A stretch of DNA of 64,000 nucleotides, from the NCBI RefSeq assembly GCF_001675165.1, contig NZ_LROS01000077.1, positions 1 through 64,000 on the forward strand, written 5' to 3'. A program made the translations under genes and the position numbers. The DNA is from Clostridium ragsdalei P11 (GTDB lineage Bacteria; Bacillota; Clostridia; Clostridiales; Clostridiaceae). Positions 1 to 10,274 of the stretch are shown here, piece by piece (the first letter of the stretch is position 1; every line of letters starts with the position of its first letter). Under the pieces are notes generated by a model, which searched no databases, had not been told where the DNA came from, and worked only from the letters and a program-made list of their open reading frames with translations.

Positions 1-141
1 ATTTGAGCATCCTCGATATCTCATAGTAACCACAGCTAATACTAATCTAGTAAATTTAGAATTCGTAGTGTTTTTTAGCTCAATTAAATCTTCAATTTTA
101 TAATCATACAGTGATTCTATTTCAAATAATTTTCTTCCCAT
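1..141 (-). CDS. N-terminal fragment of a possible HTH or transposase-like protein (partial)
   Basis: A reading frame starts at an ATG (139-141, minus strand) behind a strong SD (GGAGAAAGGAG) and runs off the left edge after 47 codons. It begins MGRKLFEIESLYDYK and is still open at the edge. The pattern of a short leader followed by a 'VTMRYRGCSN' stretch resembles the start of an HTH domain in clostridial IS630-type transposases, but too little is present to decide. It points away from the spoVR operon and is separated from it by about 90 bases. The existence of a gene is fairly sure; its family is a guess. Confidence 0.55.
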   Translation of the reverse strand, partial: MGRKLFEIESLYDYKIEDLIELKNTTNSKFTRLVLAVVTMRYRGCSN

Positions 142-230
142 AATTAAAACTCCTTTCTCCGTACATTTAGTATTTGGAGAAGAATTTTAATTATTCTGTA
201 TAAGTTAATATTTTAGTTAGAAACCCTATA

Positions 231-1511
231 TTAATCACATCTTAAAGTTTTATAAGTAATAGTAGTAGGCTCGCTGCAGCATACTTCTATATCTTCTTTG
301 CTTATTTTGGTATTTAATTTCACGGGATATCCCCACAATTCATAAATGCATTTTAAAGTAGCTTCCATATAATTTGAATTTAATTCTCTCCCATCGTAAA
401 TATGTTTTAATACGAGGGTATTGTCCTTTTTTAAAATATCATCAACGACAATATTGGGAATGGAACCCATACCACAATTATTGCATAGGGTATTCCTGAT
501 TTCAATCCATCCTTTTTCATCAGGAATTTCTTTTATTACGTAGTCACTGCGTTGTTTTGCATATTCAAATAAATTTAGTTCATAACACAGCTCTTTTGTT
601 AAGTATCTTCTAATAAAAGAGGCATCTCTTTCCAGTGATCTTACTTCAAATATTTTATTTTGTCCGTATCTTTTATCTAAGTCTTCAAATATTTTAAAGC
701 CAATATAATAGGGGTTAATTCCTCCCATAATAGGTGTAATTACATCATTATGTCTTTTAATGAATTCAATGTGAAGTGAAGGCGAAAGGTCCAGTCTATT
801 TAAGGTCTTGTAGTGCCAGTAACTTGCCCAACCTTCATTCATAATCTTTGTTTCAACCTGAGGTATAAAATATGCAGTTTCTTTTTTTACTACATATAAA
901 ACATTTTTTTGCCATTCTTCTAAGTCACTGTGATTTATAATAAAGTTTAGTAAGTCTTCTTTTGATTCTTCTTCTGTTTTTTTTAATCCTATAGCCCTAT
1001 TTGTTTGAAATCTTATGGAATGAGCGGCATTTAAAATTTTTTCTACTCCTTCATACCCGATGCTTGGGTCATTTATATATTCTCTTATCATATCTGCGTC
1101 ATTTTTAAACATTTCAAGAGTATAGGATGCTTTAGTACCCTCTTTAAACAATCTGTTATTTTTAAAGAAATCATTATGTCCGTATACATGAGCCATTGTT
1201 AGAATTTGCAGTAACAGTGTATTGTCCTTCATCAAATAAGCAAGACAGGGATTTGAGTTTATTACCATTTCATAAGGAAGTCCTGTAAGGTTATATTTGT
1301 AAAGTGATTTTGTCCTATCATAGGATTTGCCAAAACTCCAGTGAGGGTATCTAGCAGGCATTCCCAGATAGGCTTCGTATCCTATCATGTCTGTATAACT
1401 TACAATTTCAAATTCTTGAGGATAAAAGTCAAGTCCTGATTTTTTAGATGCATCTTCTATAATGTCACACCATTTTTCTAAATCTGTACCTGTATATTCC
1501 AGAAAAATCAC
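231..1511 (-). CDS. spoVR: SpoVR family protein
   Basis: A 426-residue SpoVR-family protein, the usual length. Family hallmarks include [10 protein letters not shown] at about 110-119 and [10 protein letters not shown] at about 225-234. In Bacillus SpoVR is needed for proper spore cortex formation; the biochemical activity is unknown. The start is GTG, overlapping the yhbH stop as GTGA, with SD GGAAGGAAG inside the end of yhbH, so translation is probably coupled. It is the last gene of the prkA-yhbH-spoVR operon, an arrangement conserved in spore formers and also found, under other names, in enterobacteria. Confidence 0.95.
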   Translation of the reverse strand: MIFLEYTGTDLEKWCDIIEDASKKSGLDFYPQEFEIVSYTDMIGYEAYLGMPARYPHWSFGKSYDRTKSLYKYNLTGLPYEMVINSNPCLAYLMKDNTLLLQILTMAHVYGHNDFFKNNRLFKEGTKASYTLEMFKNDADMIREYINDPSIGYEGVEKILNAAHSIRFQTNRAIGLKKTEEESKEDLLNFIINHSDLEEWQKNVLYVVKKETAYFIPQVETKIMNEGWASYWHYKTLNRLDLSPSLHIEFIKRHNDVITPIMGGINPYYIGFKIFEDLDKRYGQNKIFEVRSLERDASFIRRYLTKELCYELNLFEYAKQRSDYVIKEIPDEKGWIEIRNTLCNNCGMGSIPNIVVDDILKKDNTLVLKHIYDGRELNSNYMEATLKCIYELWGYPVKLNTKISKEDIEVCCSEPTTITYKTLRCD

Positions 1512-2710
1512 CTTCCTTCCAGTTCTTTTTTCAATATTTTTTTAAGGGATATCCATAAGTCTTGCTTCTCATTAATAGTTACAGTAGAAAAGTTATTTTT
1601 ATCTATTCCTCGACGGAAAATGTTTTTTATATTACTTCCAAAATAGCTGGGTATGATTTCTGCATAGCTAAAAAGATTGCAGACTTCACATAAATCTTTG
1701 GCAGCTTTTAAAGCACGTTCGTTGTCTTCATCCCAATTGTCACCGTCACTTACATAAAAGGTATATACGTTCCAGTAAGCAGGATTATAATTTTCTTCAA
1801 TTACTTCAAGAGCTTTATTTAATCCGCTGGATATATAGGTTCCACCAGATTCTACTTTGTGGAAAAATTCATTTTCAGTAACTACTTTTGCTTTAGTGGA
1901 GTGAGAAATAAATTTAATTTCAACATTATTGTATTTAGCTTTTACAAATTGATACAGAATAAAGAAAAAGGATCTAGCTAAGAATTTTCTTGTGCTATCC
2001 ATGGAACCTGAGGTATCCATTACGCATATAACAGCAGCATTTAATTCACGCTTTTTTTTCTCTTTTATCCTGAAGTATCTTAAATCTTCCTGCCTGAAAG
2101 GAAATCTTGAGTCTATATCTTTAGAAATAATTTTATTTTTAAACAGTGGGTCTTTGGAAGCTTCTCTAATATCTCGTTTAGAGTTTTGCTGTCTTTTTAG
2201 CTTTTCTATAACAGTTCTTTTCTTAGCGAGCCTTGGATTTATTCCATTTCTTTGATATCCTGCTTTTTTTAAGGATTTTTTAGACAGTAGTTCTGAAAAT
2301 TTTTTTTTGTCCATCAAAGGTAGCTCCATATCTTCAAGAAGGTAATTCATAAGTTCTTCTAAGGTAATTTCCGTTTCGTACATATCTTCCCCTTCTTCGT
2401 TACCTGCACCGCCTTTGCCTTTGCCTCCATTTTTCGCTAGGGATCTTCCAATTTTATCTCCTCTTTTTTGAGATCCATTTCCACTTCCAACTTGGGGACT
2501 GTTGTCTCCATATATAAAGTGATATTCTTTAATGCCCTTTATGGGAATTTTAATTTTCTTATCTTTACTCTGACCTATAATGCTTTCTTCTGATATTATA
2601 TCTGCAAGATTATCCTTTATGGATTTCTCTACTAATTGCTTGTGGCGCCTTCTATCTTCTAAGGATCTATCATGGTGATCCCTTGGATCAAATTCTCTAA
2701 AAATAGCCAT
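1508..2710 (-). CDS. yhbH: YhbH/YeaH family protein (DUF444, VWA-like)
   Basis: A 400-residue DUF444 protein. The N-terminal part is basic and carries a low-complexity Gly/Lys/Asn stretch at about 75-105. A von Willebrand A-like domain follows, with the metal-site motif DTSGSM at 232-237 preceded by the hydrophobic strand AAVICVM. In Bacillus YhbH is a sporulation protein, and E. coli YeaH works with the PrkA homologue YeaG. It lies 4 bases after prkA and overlaps spoVR by 4 bases, so all three are likely one transcript. Its molecular role is unknown; a scaffold or substrate adaptor for the kinase is a reasonable inference. Confidence 0.93.
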   Translation of the reverse strand: MAIFREFDPRDHHDRSLEDRRRHKQLVEKSIKDNLADIISEESIIGQSKDKKIKIPIKGIKEYHFIYGDNSPQVGSGNGSQKRGDKIGRSLAKNGGKGKGGAGNEEGEDMYETEITLEELMNYLLEDMELPLMDKKKFSELLSKKSLKKAGYQRNGINPRLAKKRTVIEKLKRQQNSKRDIREASKDPLFKNKIISKDIDSRFPFRQEDLRYFRIKEKKKRELNAAVICVMDTSGSMDSTRKFLARSFFFILYQFVKAKYNNVEIKFISHSTKAKVVTENEFFHKVESGGTYISSGLNKALEVIEENYNPAYWNVYTFYVSDGDNWDEDNERALKAAKDLCEVCNLFSYAEIIPSYFGSNIKNIFRRGIDKNNFSTVTINEKQDLWISLKKILKKELEGR

Positions 2711-2714
2711 AATA

Positions 2715-4637
2715 TCAATCCTTCCATAGGTTGTTGGCAGCGTATTTTAAAATAACGTCACAGCAGTGGTTACAATATCCATCTGCCTTCATTTCCTCAA
2801 CCATGGAATTATATTTTTCGTTTTGTTCCTTGCCCCTTACTTTTGACTTAGTTATAACTCTGGATAGTTCTTTTACAGATGCAGTGAGTTTTTTCTCAAT
2901 AGCTTCTTTAAGAGGTTCGTAGGAAGTATAGCTGATTTTTCCTCCATTTCTTATAACGTAGAACATATATGAAGTTACATCTGTTCTAAATCCTTTTGCA
3001 GAATTTTCGGAGATGCCAATATGTTCTTCTATAGATCTCATGAAAGTCTCATCTGGTTCTAATTCTTCTCCAGTAGATTGATCTTTAATTTTATTTTTAT
3101 TTACATAAGCTTCTGCATGATCTAGGTAATTATCAAAAAGACTTTCTGCCTGTTCTTTAAAACTGTGAATAAAAGCTCTGGTTATTTCTTTTTCCAATAC
3201 TTTGTTGTATTCTTTTCTAATGGTATCTTTTATAAAAGTTAAATATCTTTGTTTATCATCTTCAGCTATATCCAAATCTTTAACTGCTTTTGTTAAGCTT
3301 TCTATTACGCTAAGAGGATTTATACAGTTGTATTCTGAGTTTGAAAGTGCACTATCTAAGGCTTTTACTATAAACCTAGTGGAAATTCCTGTCATTCCTT
3401 CTCTAGAACCTGCTTCCTCTTTTAATTCTGAAAAGTCAATTTTTTTAGTTGTGCCTTTTTCAACGATATCTTCTCCATTGTAAATTTTTAATTTTGTCAT
3501 AGGATCTACCTTGTTGGAAGGTGAAAGTCTGGATAGAATTGCGAACATTGCTGCTATTTCTATGGTGTGGGGTGCTATATGTGCATTAAATTGACTCTTG
3601 CCAAGTATTTTTTTATATATTTTAATTTCTTCATTTAATTCCATGCAGTAAGGAACTTCAATTTTTACTATTCTATCTAGTATTGCTTCGTTAGTATGGT
3701 CAGATTTAAATTTGTTCCATTCAGATTCATTGGAATGTGCTAGAATAATTCCATCAAAATAAATCATTGAACCCTTACCTGGAGATGGAACTGATTTTTC
3801 CTGGGTAGCTGTAATTATTGTGTGAAGATATTCCACATCATTTTTAAAAACTTCAATAAATTCTACAAGCCCTCTATTACCTACGTTGAAAGCACCATTT
3901 AGCGAGAATATTCTAGGATCATCTTCAGGGTACATATCCATCTTTGATATATCAATGGAACCTGTGAGTACGGATGTATCTTGGTTATTAGGATCAACTG
4001 GGGGTACTACTCCAATGCCTTTTCTTGATCGTATGGAAAAGTCAGTAGTAGTTACAGGAAATTTTTCATATTCGCCGCCGTAATCATGCTTTAGCCTATA
4101 TTTACAAACAGGACATAAATCACCTTCAATTTCTACACCGAGTGCTTTCTCAAAACTTCCTTTTAAATGTTTTGGTATAAGGTGCAGAGGCTCTTCTCTC
4201 ATAGGACATCCTTCAAGAGTATAAATAGGTTCTGAGGTTTCAAGGGCTTTTTTAATTGATTCTACTAAAGATGATTTACCAGCTCCTACAGGACCTACTA
4301 GGTAAAGCACCTGTCTTGATTCTTCTCCCATCATTGCTGCAGAGTGGAAATAGTTAACTAGTTTCATTATGACTTTGTCAATTCCAAAAAAGTCATCTTT
4401 GAAAAAGTTATACCTTCTAATTGGTTCATTTCCATATAATTTTTTTATTCTTGGATTTTCTTCAGGCTTTAAAACTTCATAACCTTTATTCATTATAATA
4501 TCATACATTCTTCTATGAGATAATTTTACGATTTTAGGGTTCTTTTTTACAATTTCTAAGTACTCTAGAAAAGTTCCTTTAAACTCATGCTTTTTTCTTA
4601 TTTCCCTGTCTTTTTCAATTATATCCTTAAAGTTCAT
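2715..4637 (-). CDS. prkA: PrkA serine protein kinase / AAA+ family
   Basis: A 640-residue PrkA/YeaG homologue. The N-terminal AAA+ domain has a Walker A motif GPVGAGKSS at 115-123; the C-terminal third is the PrkA-specific domain with helical [12 protein letters not shown]-like segments. A zinc-finger-like cysteine set lies in the AAA+ half (CPMREEP and CPVCKYRL). PrkA is linked to sporulation in Bacillus, where kinase activity has been reported. The ATG follows GGAGAGGAGAAT. It is first in the operon with yhbH and spoVR. The upstream region holds no promoter that I can assign with confidence; a sporulation sigma factor is plausible. Confidence 0.95.
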   Translation of the reverse strand: MNFKDIIEKDREIRKKHEFKGTFLEYLEIVKKNPKIVKLSHRRMYDIIMNKGYEVLKPEENPRIKKLYGNEPIRRYNFFKDDFFGIDKVIMKLVNYFHSAAMMGEESRQVLYLVGPVGAGKSSLVESIKKALETSEPIYTLEGCPMREEPLHLIPKHLKGSFEKALGVEIEGDLCPVCKYRLKHDYGGEYEKFPVTTTDFSIRSRKGIGVVPPVDPNNQDTSVLTGSIDISKMDMYPEDDPRIFSLNGAFNVGNRGLVEFIEVFKNDVEYLHTIITATQEKSVPSPGKGSMIYFDGIILAHSNESEWNKFKSDHTNEAILDRIVKIEVPYCMELNEEIKIYKKILGKSQFNAHIAPHTIEIAAMFAILSRLSPSNKVDPMTKLKIYNGEDIVEKGTTKKIDFSELKEEAGSREGMTGISTRFIVKALDSALSNSEYNCINPLSVIESLTKAVKDLDIAEDDKQRYLTFIKDTIRKEYNKVLEKEITRAFIHSFKEQAESLFDNYLDHAEAYVNKNKIKDQSTGEELEPDETFMRSIEEHIGISENSAKGFRTDVTSYMFYVIRNGGKISYTSYEPLKEAIEKKLTASVKELSRVITKSKVRGKEQNEKYNSMVEEMKADGYCNHCCDVILKYAANNLWKD

Positions 4638-4730
4638 ATTCTCCTCTCCTTTTTATTATATCTATTAAATACTACGCAGCATGGGCATTTATTATGTATA
4701 ATAATTGATAGCACTTGTGATTTCAATCAA

Positions 4731-4784
4731 GTGATTCTTAGCATCAGGTGGAGTTTTAACTCCATCTGATGCTAAGAACTCTGT
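4731..4784 (-). mobile_element. Family M left-end hairpin (LE only)
   Basis: A near-perfect hairpin with arms TTCTTAGCATCAG(G/A)TGGAGTT. On the minus strand it starts ACAGAGTTCTTAGCATCAG, the same left end as the element at 30882-31009. It abuts the right end (CATCGGATAA) of the next M element with no bases between. No internal or right-end sequence follows. It is probably a truncated second element inserted at the first one's right end. Confidence 0.6.
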
Positions 4785-5065
4785 TTATCCGATGGCTACC
4801 AGCCGTAATACCCCCATCGCACACAGCGAAAGCGACTATTGCCAAATCAAAGATTTGGGATATCTGCTTTTCTTATAAAGTGGGGAATATTAGAACTATT
4901 GAGCTTCAGCGATTTAGAGTTCTTATGCTGTGCATAACGGCTGCTACGCCCCTGGATAACGATTTCCCCTAAAGGATAACGCCTTCTAAGTGATAAAGCA
5001 CTAAGAATCCTGTTAATAAGTTTCAGATGGAGAAAAAAACTTCACCTGAAACCAAGAACTCTGTT
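4785..5065 (-). mobile_element. Family M element, IS200/IS605-like, non-autonomous
   Basis: Read on the minus strand it starts ACAGAGTTCTTGGTTTCAG, forms an LE hairpin with CATCTGAAAC, contains the internal motif TTATCCAGGGGCGTAGC (shared with the copies at 30882 and 55487), and ends GGGGGTATTACGGC...GTAGCCATCGGATAA. At about 280 bp it is the longest copy and holds no credible ORF. Subterminal hairpins, a right end matching the left flank (TTATAA / GGATAA) and no clear target duplication are the pattern of IS200/IS605 elements. Together with the LE hairpin it fills most of the 500-base gap between prkA and marR. Confidence 0.6.
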
Positions 5066-5085
5066 TATAAGGATGAAGAGAAAGG

Positions 5086-5140
5086 TAAAGGGAAAACACG
5101 ACAGCAGTAAGCAAGTTTTGCTGAAGTATTTTCCCTTTTA
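5086..5140 (-). terminator. Stem-loop at the end of the efflux operon
   Basis: Arms TAAAAGGGAAAA and TTTTCCCTTTA, overlapping the marR stop codon, with an internal AGCA/TGCT pairing. The minus-strand tract after the stem is only moderately T-rich. It is a likely terminator for the operon, possibly bidirectional. Confidence 0.6.
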
Positions 5141-5602
5141 TTTAATATCTTCTAATAGTGATTTGTAATGTTCTAATGCATGAATAAATTGATCTACTGA
5201 TTTGCTATCCATATTTCTTATAGTATCGGATATACAGTTGGAAATTAAAGTTTGCTTTATGTCTAATATATCATTAACTTTCTTAAATTCTTCAGATATA
5301 GATAGTTTTACAATTCTTCTGTTGCTTTCAGGTATCTCTCGGGTTACAACACCCTGATTTACCAGACGGTTTACTATACCAGATACTGTACTCTTTGCAA
5401 GCATTAAATGATTGCTCAACTCATTTAATGTCATACCAGGTTTTTTATACAGATGAACTACAACTGCCAGTTGAGGTGCCGTAAAACCAAATTGTCCTGC
5501 AATTTCTCTGAATTTATGACCAATAATTTTATGGATAATTTTAAAAAGATTAATTATTTTATCCGATTGCTCTAATATTAAGTCATCATTTTGTGGTGGC
5601 AA
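5138..5602 (-). CDS. MarR family transcriptional regulator
   Basis: A MarR-type winged-helix regulator of normal length (154 residues), with the recognition region LNELSNHLMLAKSTVSGIVNRL at about 79-100 (shown only to place it) and a wing with ESNRR. It probably represses the efflux operon in which it is the last gene. The start is a TTG inside the end of the upstream pump gene (17-base overlap). No good SD sits directly before it, so translational coupling to the pump is likely and the exact start is uncertain. The probable operator is at 8858-8889. Confidence 0.88.
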   Translation of the reverse strand: MPPQNDDLILEQSDKIINLFKIIHKIIGHKFREIAGQFGFTAPQLAVVVHLYKKPGMTLNELSNHLMLAKSTVSGIVNRLVNQGVVTREIPESNRRIVKLSISEEFKKVNDILDIKQTLISNCISDTIRNMDSKSVDQFIHALEHYKSLLEDIK

Positions 5603-7163
5603 GTTCTTTTGTGTTGGTATTGTGCTCAGCTCCTTTCTCTGTTTTTTTACTTTTCATCATTAAAGTTAAGACTATAGTGACAATTACTATAATAGAAGTA
5701 ATAGCAACTGCATAAGCCATAGCGTCTATGGTAGCCTGTCCTTGAAGCAATTTACTTAACGTAGATAATGCAGAGGCTTTAGCTGTGCCTTGGGGTAGGC
5801 CTTCTTGCATATATGATTTCGTAAGTATATTTATCGTATCATTAGCGGGTTTATTGTAGACATTTATTTGCTCAGATAGTTTTAAATAATTGTAGTTAGT
5901 TTTGCTTTGTATTATGGCGGACATTATTGTTACGCTGAGGGAACTTGCTATTTGTCTTATGGTACTGGAGAGAGCAGATGCTTTTCCAATCAAGTTTTGT
6001 GGTACTACATTCATTCCTGCAGTATTAATTGGCATCATTGTAAATCCTAGCCCAATTGACCTTACACATAGAATAAAAGTTATCATTTCTCTAGTGGAAT
6101 TCATATTTATTAAAACTGAAAGATGATAGGAACTTAAGGCTAGTATTATAAGCCCAGGTATAACTAAGGGCTTGGCACCAATTTTATCAAACAAGTTACC
6201 ACTTACAGGCATTAGTATTCCAACTACAAGTGCAGCAGGCAGCATGATTAGACCTGTTTCCATTGCTGTATATCCTCTTATATTTTGGAGGAATAAGGGT
6301 AGCACGTATACTCCACCCATAAGTGCCATAGTCAAAACGCAGATTATTATTTGACATACACTAAAATCAAATAATTTAAATACAGTGAGGTCTAAAAGTG
6401 GCTGCGGGTGGGTAAGTTCATTTACTATAAATAGTATAAGACTCAGACATCCTAAAGTCAAAAGCAGCGGGTATTGTACTTTGCTCCAGTCAATTGAAGT
6501 CCATTCCCCAAGTACATATAAAATGCTTACTACTCCAATTGTAGAAGATAAAAATCCTATTACATCAAAAGATTTAAATGTAACTTTTTTAGGATCCTTT
6601 AGTAAAATTCCAGCTAAAATTACACCTAGTATACCTATGGGAACATTGATATTGAAAATAAGTCTCCAGTTCATATTTTGAATAATATATCCACCTAAAG
6701 TAGGTCCTATGGAAGGTGCTGCCATGGAAGCTATCCCCCAAATTCCAAGGGCTAGGCCTATTTTATCTCTAGGAAATATTTCATATATTATGGACATACC
6801 TACAGGCATTATCATGCCGCCACCTAAAGCTTGTATAATACGAAATACTATCATAGATGTATTGTTCCAGGCAAATCCACATAGCATGGAGCCCAAAGTG
6901 AACATTGCAAGTGCAAACATATATATTTTTTTAGATCCGAAAACTTCCTGAAGATATCCCGTAAGAGGTATAATTGCACCAAGAGCTAGGGTATATGATG
7001 TCAGTATCCATTTTGAATCATCCATTGATACTCCAAAGACTGCCATCATCTTTGGAATAGCGATATTAACTATACTACTGTCAAGTATGGACATAAAAGT
7101 TCCTATTACTACAACAATTAATGCTAGCCAGCTGTATATAGATTCATTGTTGTTTTCTTCCAT
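5586..7163 (-). CDS. DHA2 family multidrug efflux MFS transporter (EmrB/QacA type)
   Basis: A 525-residue, 14-helix MFS protein of the EmrB/QacA drug:proton antiporter group. It has the motif LGGYIIQNMNWRLIFNINVPIG (a motif C-like region) around 155-180 and the early segment FMSILDSSIVNIAIPKM typical of the family. The start ATG follows GGGGTGATATA. It sits 12 bases after a HlyD-type adaptor, so it likely acts with it as in EmrAB, without an outer membrane channel. The substrate is unknown. Confidence 0.92.
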   Translation of the reverse strand: MEENNNESIYSWLALIVVVIGTFMSILDSSIVNIAIPKMMAVFGVSMDDSKWILTSYTLALGAIIPLTGYLQEVFGSKKIYMFALAMFTLGSMLCGFAWNNTSMIVFRIIQALGGGMIMPVGMSIIYEIFPRDKIGLALGIWGIASMAAPSIGPTLGGYIIQNMNWRLIFNINVPIGILGVILAGILLKDPKKVTFKSFDVIGFLSSTIGVVSILYVLGEWTSIDWSKVQYPLLLTLGCLSLILFIVNELTHPQPLLDLTVFKLFDFSVCQIIICVLTMALMGGVYVLPLFLQNIRGYTAMETGLIMLPAALVVGILMPVSGNLFDKIGAKPLVIPGLIILALSSYHLSVLINMNSTREMITFILCVRSIGLGFTMMPINTAGMNVVPQNLIGKASALSSTIRQIASSLSVTIMSAIIQSKTNYNYLKLSEQINVYNKPANDTINILTKSYMQEGLPQGTAKASALSTLSKLLQGQATIDAMAYAVAITSIIVIVTIVLTLMMKSKKTEKGAEHNTNTKELATTK

Positions 7164-7175
7164 TATATCACCCCA

Positions 7176-7829
7176 TTACTTTATGCGAATTTTAACAACG
7201 GCATTGGTACCTGGAAGTATTTTGTTGTTAAATTTGTCTAGAGAAATTTTTATAGGTATTCTCTGAACTACTTTTGTAAATGTACCACTGGTAGTAGTTG
7301 GTATAATAGATAGTGCAGATTGGGCTGCTTCTCCTACAGATTTTACTTTACCGGTAAATTTTTGAGACCCATACTCATCTATAGTAATGCTAACTGGCTG
7401 TCCAACTCTTATTTTTCCAAGCTTTGTTTCTTCTATGTCAGCAGTTATATAAAGTTTATTTGGATCTATTAAAGTAGCTAGGGTTTGACCAGGAGACCAA
7501 ATTTCACCGATGGTTCCCTGCTTTTTAATAATTATGCCATTTATAGGTGATCGTATTAAAGATTGATCTACCTTTGAGTCAGATAGGTCTGACATTTCTT
7601 GACGGGCTAATATTTGATTTTTAATAACAATATCTCCTTCATCTACATTGAGTTCTAGCAATTTACCACTGATTTGTGGAGTTACGTTGACTAGGTCTGC
7701 ATCTACTTTTGCATCGTCTGTTGAAACATAGTAGGTGTTTTCATACCAATAATAAAATCCTATACTACTGAGTGCGACTGCGATTATTACTAATATTCCT
7801 ACAATCAATATTTTTCGTTTTTGTTTCAT
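7176..7829 (-). CDS. HlyD/EmrA-type membrane fusion protein
   Basis: A short (217-residue) adaptor. It has one N-terminal membrane anchor (about 7-27), a lipoyl/barrel-sandwich half-motif (QISGKLLELNVDEGDIV), a second half (SPINGIIIKKQGTIGEIWSPG) and a C-terminal beta-barrel. The coiled-coil hairpin between the lipoyl halves is almost absent, unlike classical EmrA of about 390 residues. It lies 12 bases before the pump gene and 20 bases after a second adaptor, so the operon encodes one short and one long adaptor. Confidence 0.87.
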   Translation of the reverse strand: MKQKRKILIVGILVIIAVALSSIGFYYWYENTYYVSTDDAKVDADLVNVTPQISGKLLELNVDEGDIVIKNQILARQEMSDLSDSKVDQSLIRSPINGIIIKKQGTIGEIWSPGQTLATLIDPNKLYITADIEETKLGKIRVGQPVSITIDEYGSQKFTGKVKSVGEAAQSALSIIPTTTSGTFTKVVQRIPIKISLDKFNNKILPGTNAVVKIRIK

Positions 7830-7849
7830 ATTTGAAATACCTTCTTTCT

Positions 7850-8818
7850 CTATTTTTCAAGTCCAATCTCAGCAAACATACCGGGTTTTAGCTGTGAATC
7901 TTTATCTGTTAGGCTTACTTTAACTAAAATGTCTCTGCTTTCAGAATTTAAATTAGAATTTATAACGGCTATTCTACCCTTAAATTGTTTGTCTGGTATT
8001 TCAGATACTTTTACAGCTACTTCTTGTCCTTCTTTAATTTGACTTACAATATCTAAAGGTGCATAGGCATTTACATAGAGGTTGCTGGAATTTATTATAG
8101 AAAGAAGTGTTGCACCAGGGGATACTGTATCTCCTACATTGACATTTCTGGTATTTACTACTCCGGAAATAGGTGCCGTAATAATAGCATTGCTTAAGGA
8201 TGTCTGTGCAGTTTTTAAAGCTGCTTGAGCCTGGATTACCTGTGCTTTGTAAACATCTATAGATGATTTTGTGGGGCCATTTTGTAGCATAGCAAGTTGC
8301 TCTTGGGCAGTTTTATACTGTGAATCTGCTGTAGCAAGCTGCTGATTGGCTGAATCCAGTTCCTGCTGAGTTGCTGCTCCTGCATTTACTAAAGCCTGTA
8401 CACGGTCATAGTTCTTTTTTACTGTTTCATAACTTTGAGAAGCACTGCTTACAGAGGATTGAGCTTCAGCGACTTGTTCAGGACGGGTGCTATTTTGGGT
8501 ATTAGTTAAATTTGCATTTGCGGTATTTAAAGCTGCTTGGGCTTGATCAACTTGTCCTTGAAGATCTTTTGTATCTAGTTTAATAAGTACGTCGCCTTCA
8601 TTTGTTTTTGAACCCAAGTCAACGGATATTTCAGAAACCTTTGCTGAAACTTTTGAAGTTATATTTGCTTGTTCATTTGTTGAAATTTTTCCTCCCATTA
8701 AAAATTGATCACTGGTATTTTGATTGATGTTTTTAATATTTTTACTCGTAGTGTTTGTAGAACCGCAGCCTGTCAAAAATATTGCTGCAGCCAGGCTAAA
8801 TAAAATAGCTTTTTTCAT
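7850..8818 (-). CDS. Lipoprotein HlyD/RND-type efflux adaptor
   Basis: An adaptor with a type II signal peptide, lipobox LTGC at about residues 17-20 of MKKAILFSLAAAIFLTGCG, then lipoyl, a long Gln/Ala-rich coiled-coil hairpin (about 90-190), lipoyl again (TAPISGVVNTRNVNVGDTVSPG) and a beta-barrel. I chose the ATG at 8816-8818. An upstream in-frame TTG abuts the SD (AGGAGGTTG), leaving it no spacing, whereas the ATG sits 6 bases after AGGAGG. It is first in the operon and is exported and lipid-anchored, so it probably contacts the EmrB-like pump from outside the membrane. Confidence 0.88.
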   Translation of the reverse strand: MKKAILFSLAAAIFLTGCGSTNTTSKNIKNINQNTSDQFLMGGKISTNEQANITSKVSAKVSEISVDLGSKTNEGDVLIKLDTKDLQGQVDQAQAALNTANANLTNTQNSTRPEQVAEAQSSVSSASQSYETVKKNYDRVQALVNAGAATQQELDSANQQLATADSQYKTAQEQLAMLQNGPTKSSIDVYKAQVIQAQAALKTAQTSLSNAIITAPISGVVNTRNVNVGDTVSPGATLLSIINSSNLYVNAYAPLDIVSQIKEGQEVAVKVSEIPDKQFKGRIAVINSNLNSESRDILVKVSLTDKDSQLKPGMFAEIGLEK

Positions 8819-8857
8819 ATACAACCTCCTTTAATGGTTAATATAGATATTATTTGC

Positions 8858-8916
8858 ATAAAAACTGTTCGTGTATTAACAGTTTTTATTATATACCTGT
8901 TTATTTTCATTTTCAA
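8858..8916 (-). promoter_or_regulatory. Promoter and probable MarR operator of the efflux operon
   Basis: On the minus strand TTGAAA (8911-8916), a 17-base spacer and TATAAT (8888-8893) form a good sigma-A promoter. Perfect 12-bp inverted arms (8858-8869 and 8878-8889, ATAAAAACTGTT / AACAGTTTTTAT, 8-base spacer) overlap the -10 box, the expected position for MarR repression. Confidence 0.75.
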
Positions 8917-8961
8917 GAATATTATTCCAAGTGATAATTTAAAAAATACATTTTTTGATAC

Positions 8962-9119
8962 TTGACATATGGCCATATTTTAATTAGAATAAAGGTTAGA
9001 ATTTAAGTGAAAAATACACTTTAAATTGGTCCTGTGAGGCCAGAAAGAGGTATGTGATGGGTAAGCTTTTTTATATCCTAAAAAAAATGAATAGTTTTGT
9101 ATTTGAATATGAAAACTTT
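8962..9119 (+). promoter_or_regulatory. Promoter and PyrR-binding leader of carAB
   Basis: TTGACA (8962-8967), 17 bases, TAGAAT (8985-8990) form a promoter. The leader then contains TTGGTCCTGTGAGGCCAGAAAGAGG at 9027-9050 (key bases GTCC, GAGGC, AGAGG), which matches the PyrR anti-antiterminator binding loop of Bacillus pyr leaders. With the terminator that follows, this predicts attenuation of carAB by PyrR and UMP. Confidence 0.8.
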
Positions 9120-9173
9120 GGCAATAGAAAAATTGTTTTTTAAAATAATTTTTTTATTGCCTTTTTTGTTTTT
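9120..9173 (+). terminator. Attenuator terminator upstream of carA
   Basis: GGCAATAgAAAAATT pairs with AATTTTTTTATTGCC, followed by a long T-rich tract (CTTTTTTGTTTTTT). It lies between the PyrR site and the carA SD, the position of a transcription attenuator. Confidence 0.8.
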
Positions 9174-9221
9174 TAAGATGGATAGGTGTATTTTTACTAG
9201 TAAAAATGCAGGAGGTATAGT

Positions 9222-10271
9222 ATGAAAGCAAAACTTATATTAGAAAATGGAAGTATCTTTCAAGGAGAAGCTTTTGGGTATTTGAAAGATAGTGTAGGTG
9301 AAGTGGTATTTAATACTGGAATGACAGGATATGAAGAAATACTTACAGACCCATCCTATTATGGTCAGATAGTAACGATGACTTATCCCCTTATAGGAAA
9401 TTATGGAATTAATCTGGAAGACATGGAATCATCCAACCCAAAGGTAAAGGGATTTATTGTAAGAGAGTTATGCAGCTATTCCAGTAATTTTAGATCTGAA
9501 CTTGAACTTTGTGATTACCTTAAAACGAATAAAATTGTAGGACTTTCTGGAATCGACACGAGAGCACTTACAAAAATGCTAAGAACAAATGGTACTATGA
9601 AGGGAATTATAACTATAGAAAATCTAGACTTTGTCTCTGTAGAAGATAAAATTAAGTCTTTTTCCAATAAAAATGCAGTATCTAAGGTGAGTACAGAGGA
9701 AAAATATATTGTAGGTGAAGGCAAAAAAAATATTGCTATTTTGGATTTTGGAATTAAAAAAACCATGATAAAAGCATTTGCAGATAGAGGATGTAAGGTA
9801 ACTATATTTCCTTCAAATACTAAAGCAGAAGATGTACTTGAAATTGATCCAGATTTGATATTCTTATCAAATGGTCCGGGAGATCCAGATGATCTTACCT
9901 GTGAAATTGAAAATATAAAAAAGCTTATAGGCAAAAAACCTATTACAGGAATATGTCTTGGACATCAGCTTTTGGCATTAGCCCTTGGGGGGAGCACAGC
10001 TAAACTCAAATTTGGTCACAGAGGATGCAACCATCCTGTAAAAGATCTTATAAGCGGTAAAGTGCATATAACTTCTCAAAATCACGGCTATTATGTGAAC
10101 AGACTGCCTGAAGATATGGAAATAACTCATGTAAGTTTAAACGATGGAACTATAGAAGGAATGAAACATAAAAGTCTTCCTATATTCTCAATACAATTTC
10201 ATCCGGAAGCATGTCCGGGACCGGAAGACAACAACTATATATTTGATGAATTTATGAAATACTCACTTTAA
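9222..10271 (+). CDS. carA: Carbamoyl-phosphate synthase small (glutaminase) subunit
   Basis: A 349-residue CarA. The N-terminal CPSase small-chain domain includes VVFNTGMTGYEEILTDPSY. The C-terminal class I glutamine amidotransferase has nucleophile Cys245 (GICLGH) and His327/Glu329 (QFHPE). It supplies ammonia from glutamine to CarB for carbamoyl phosphate, used in pyrimidine and arginine synthesis. The start ATG follows GCAGGAGG. The PyrR-type leader points to pyrimidine control. The 267-base gap before carB is filled by repeat DNA. Confidence 0.97.
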   Translation: MKAKLILENGSIFQGEAFGYLKDSVGEVVFNTGMTGYEEILTDPSYYGQIVTMTYPLIGNYGINLEDMESSNPKVKGFIVRELCSYSSNFRSELELCDYLKTNKIVGLSGIDTRALTKMLRTNGTMKGIITIENLDFVSVEDKIKSFSNKNAVSKVSTEEKYIVGEGKKNIAILDFGIKKTMIKAFADRGCKVTIFPSNTKAEDVLEIDPDLIFLSNGPGDPDDLTCEIENIKKLIGKKPITGICLGHQLLALALGGSTAKLKFGHRGCNHPVKDLISGKVHITSQNHGYYVNRLPEDMEITHVSLNDGTIEGMKHKSLPIFSIQFHPEACPGPEDNNYIFDEFMKYSL

Positions 10272-10274
10272 AAT

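Noticed and set aside
4769-4972. Small plus-strand ORF in the prkA-marR gap
   Set aside because: It lies wholly inside the family M element, lacks an SD and resembles no protein.
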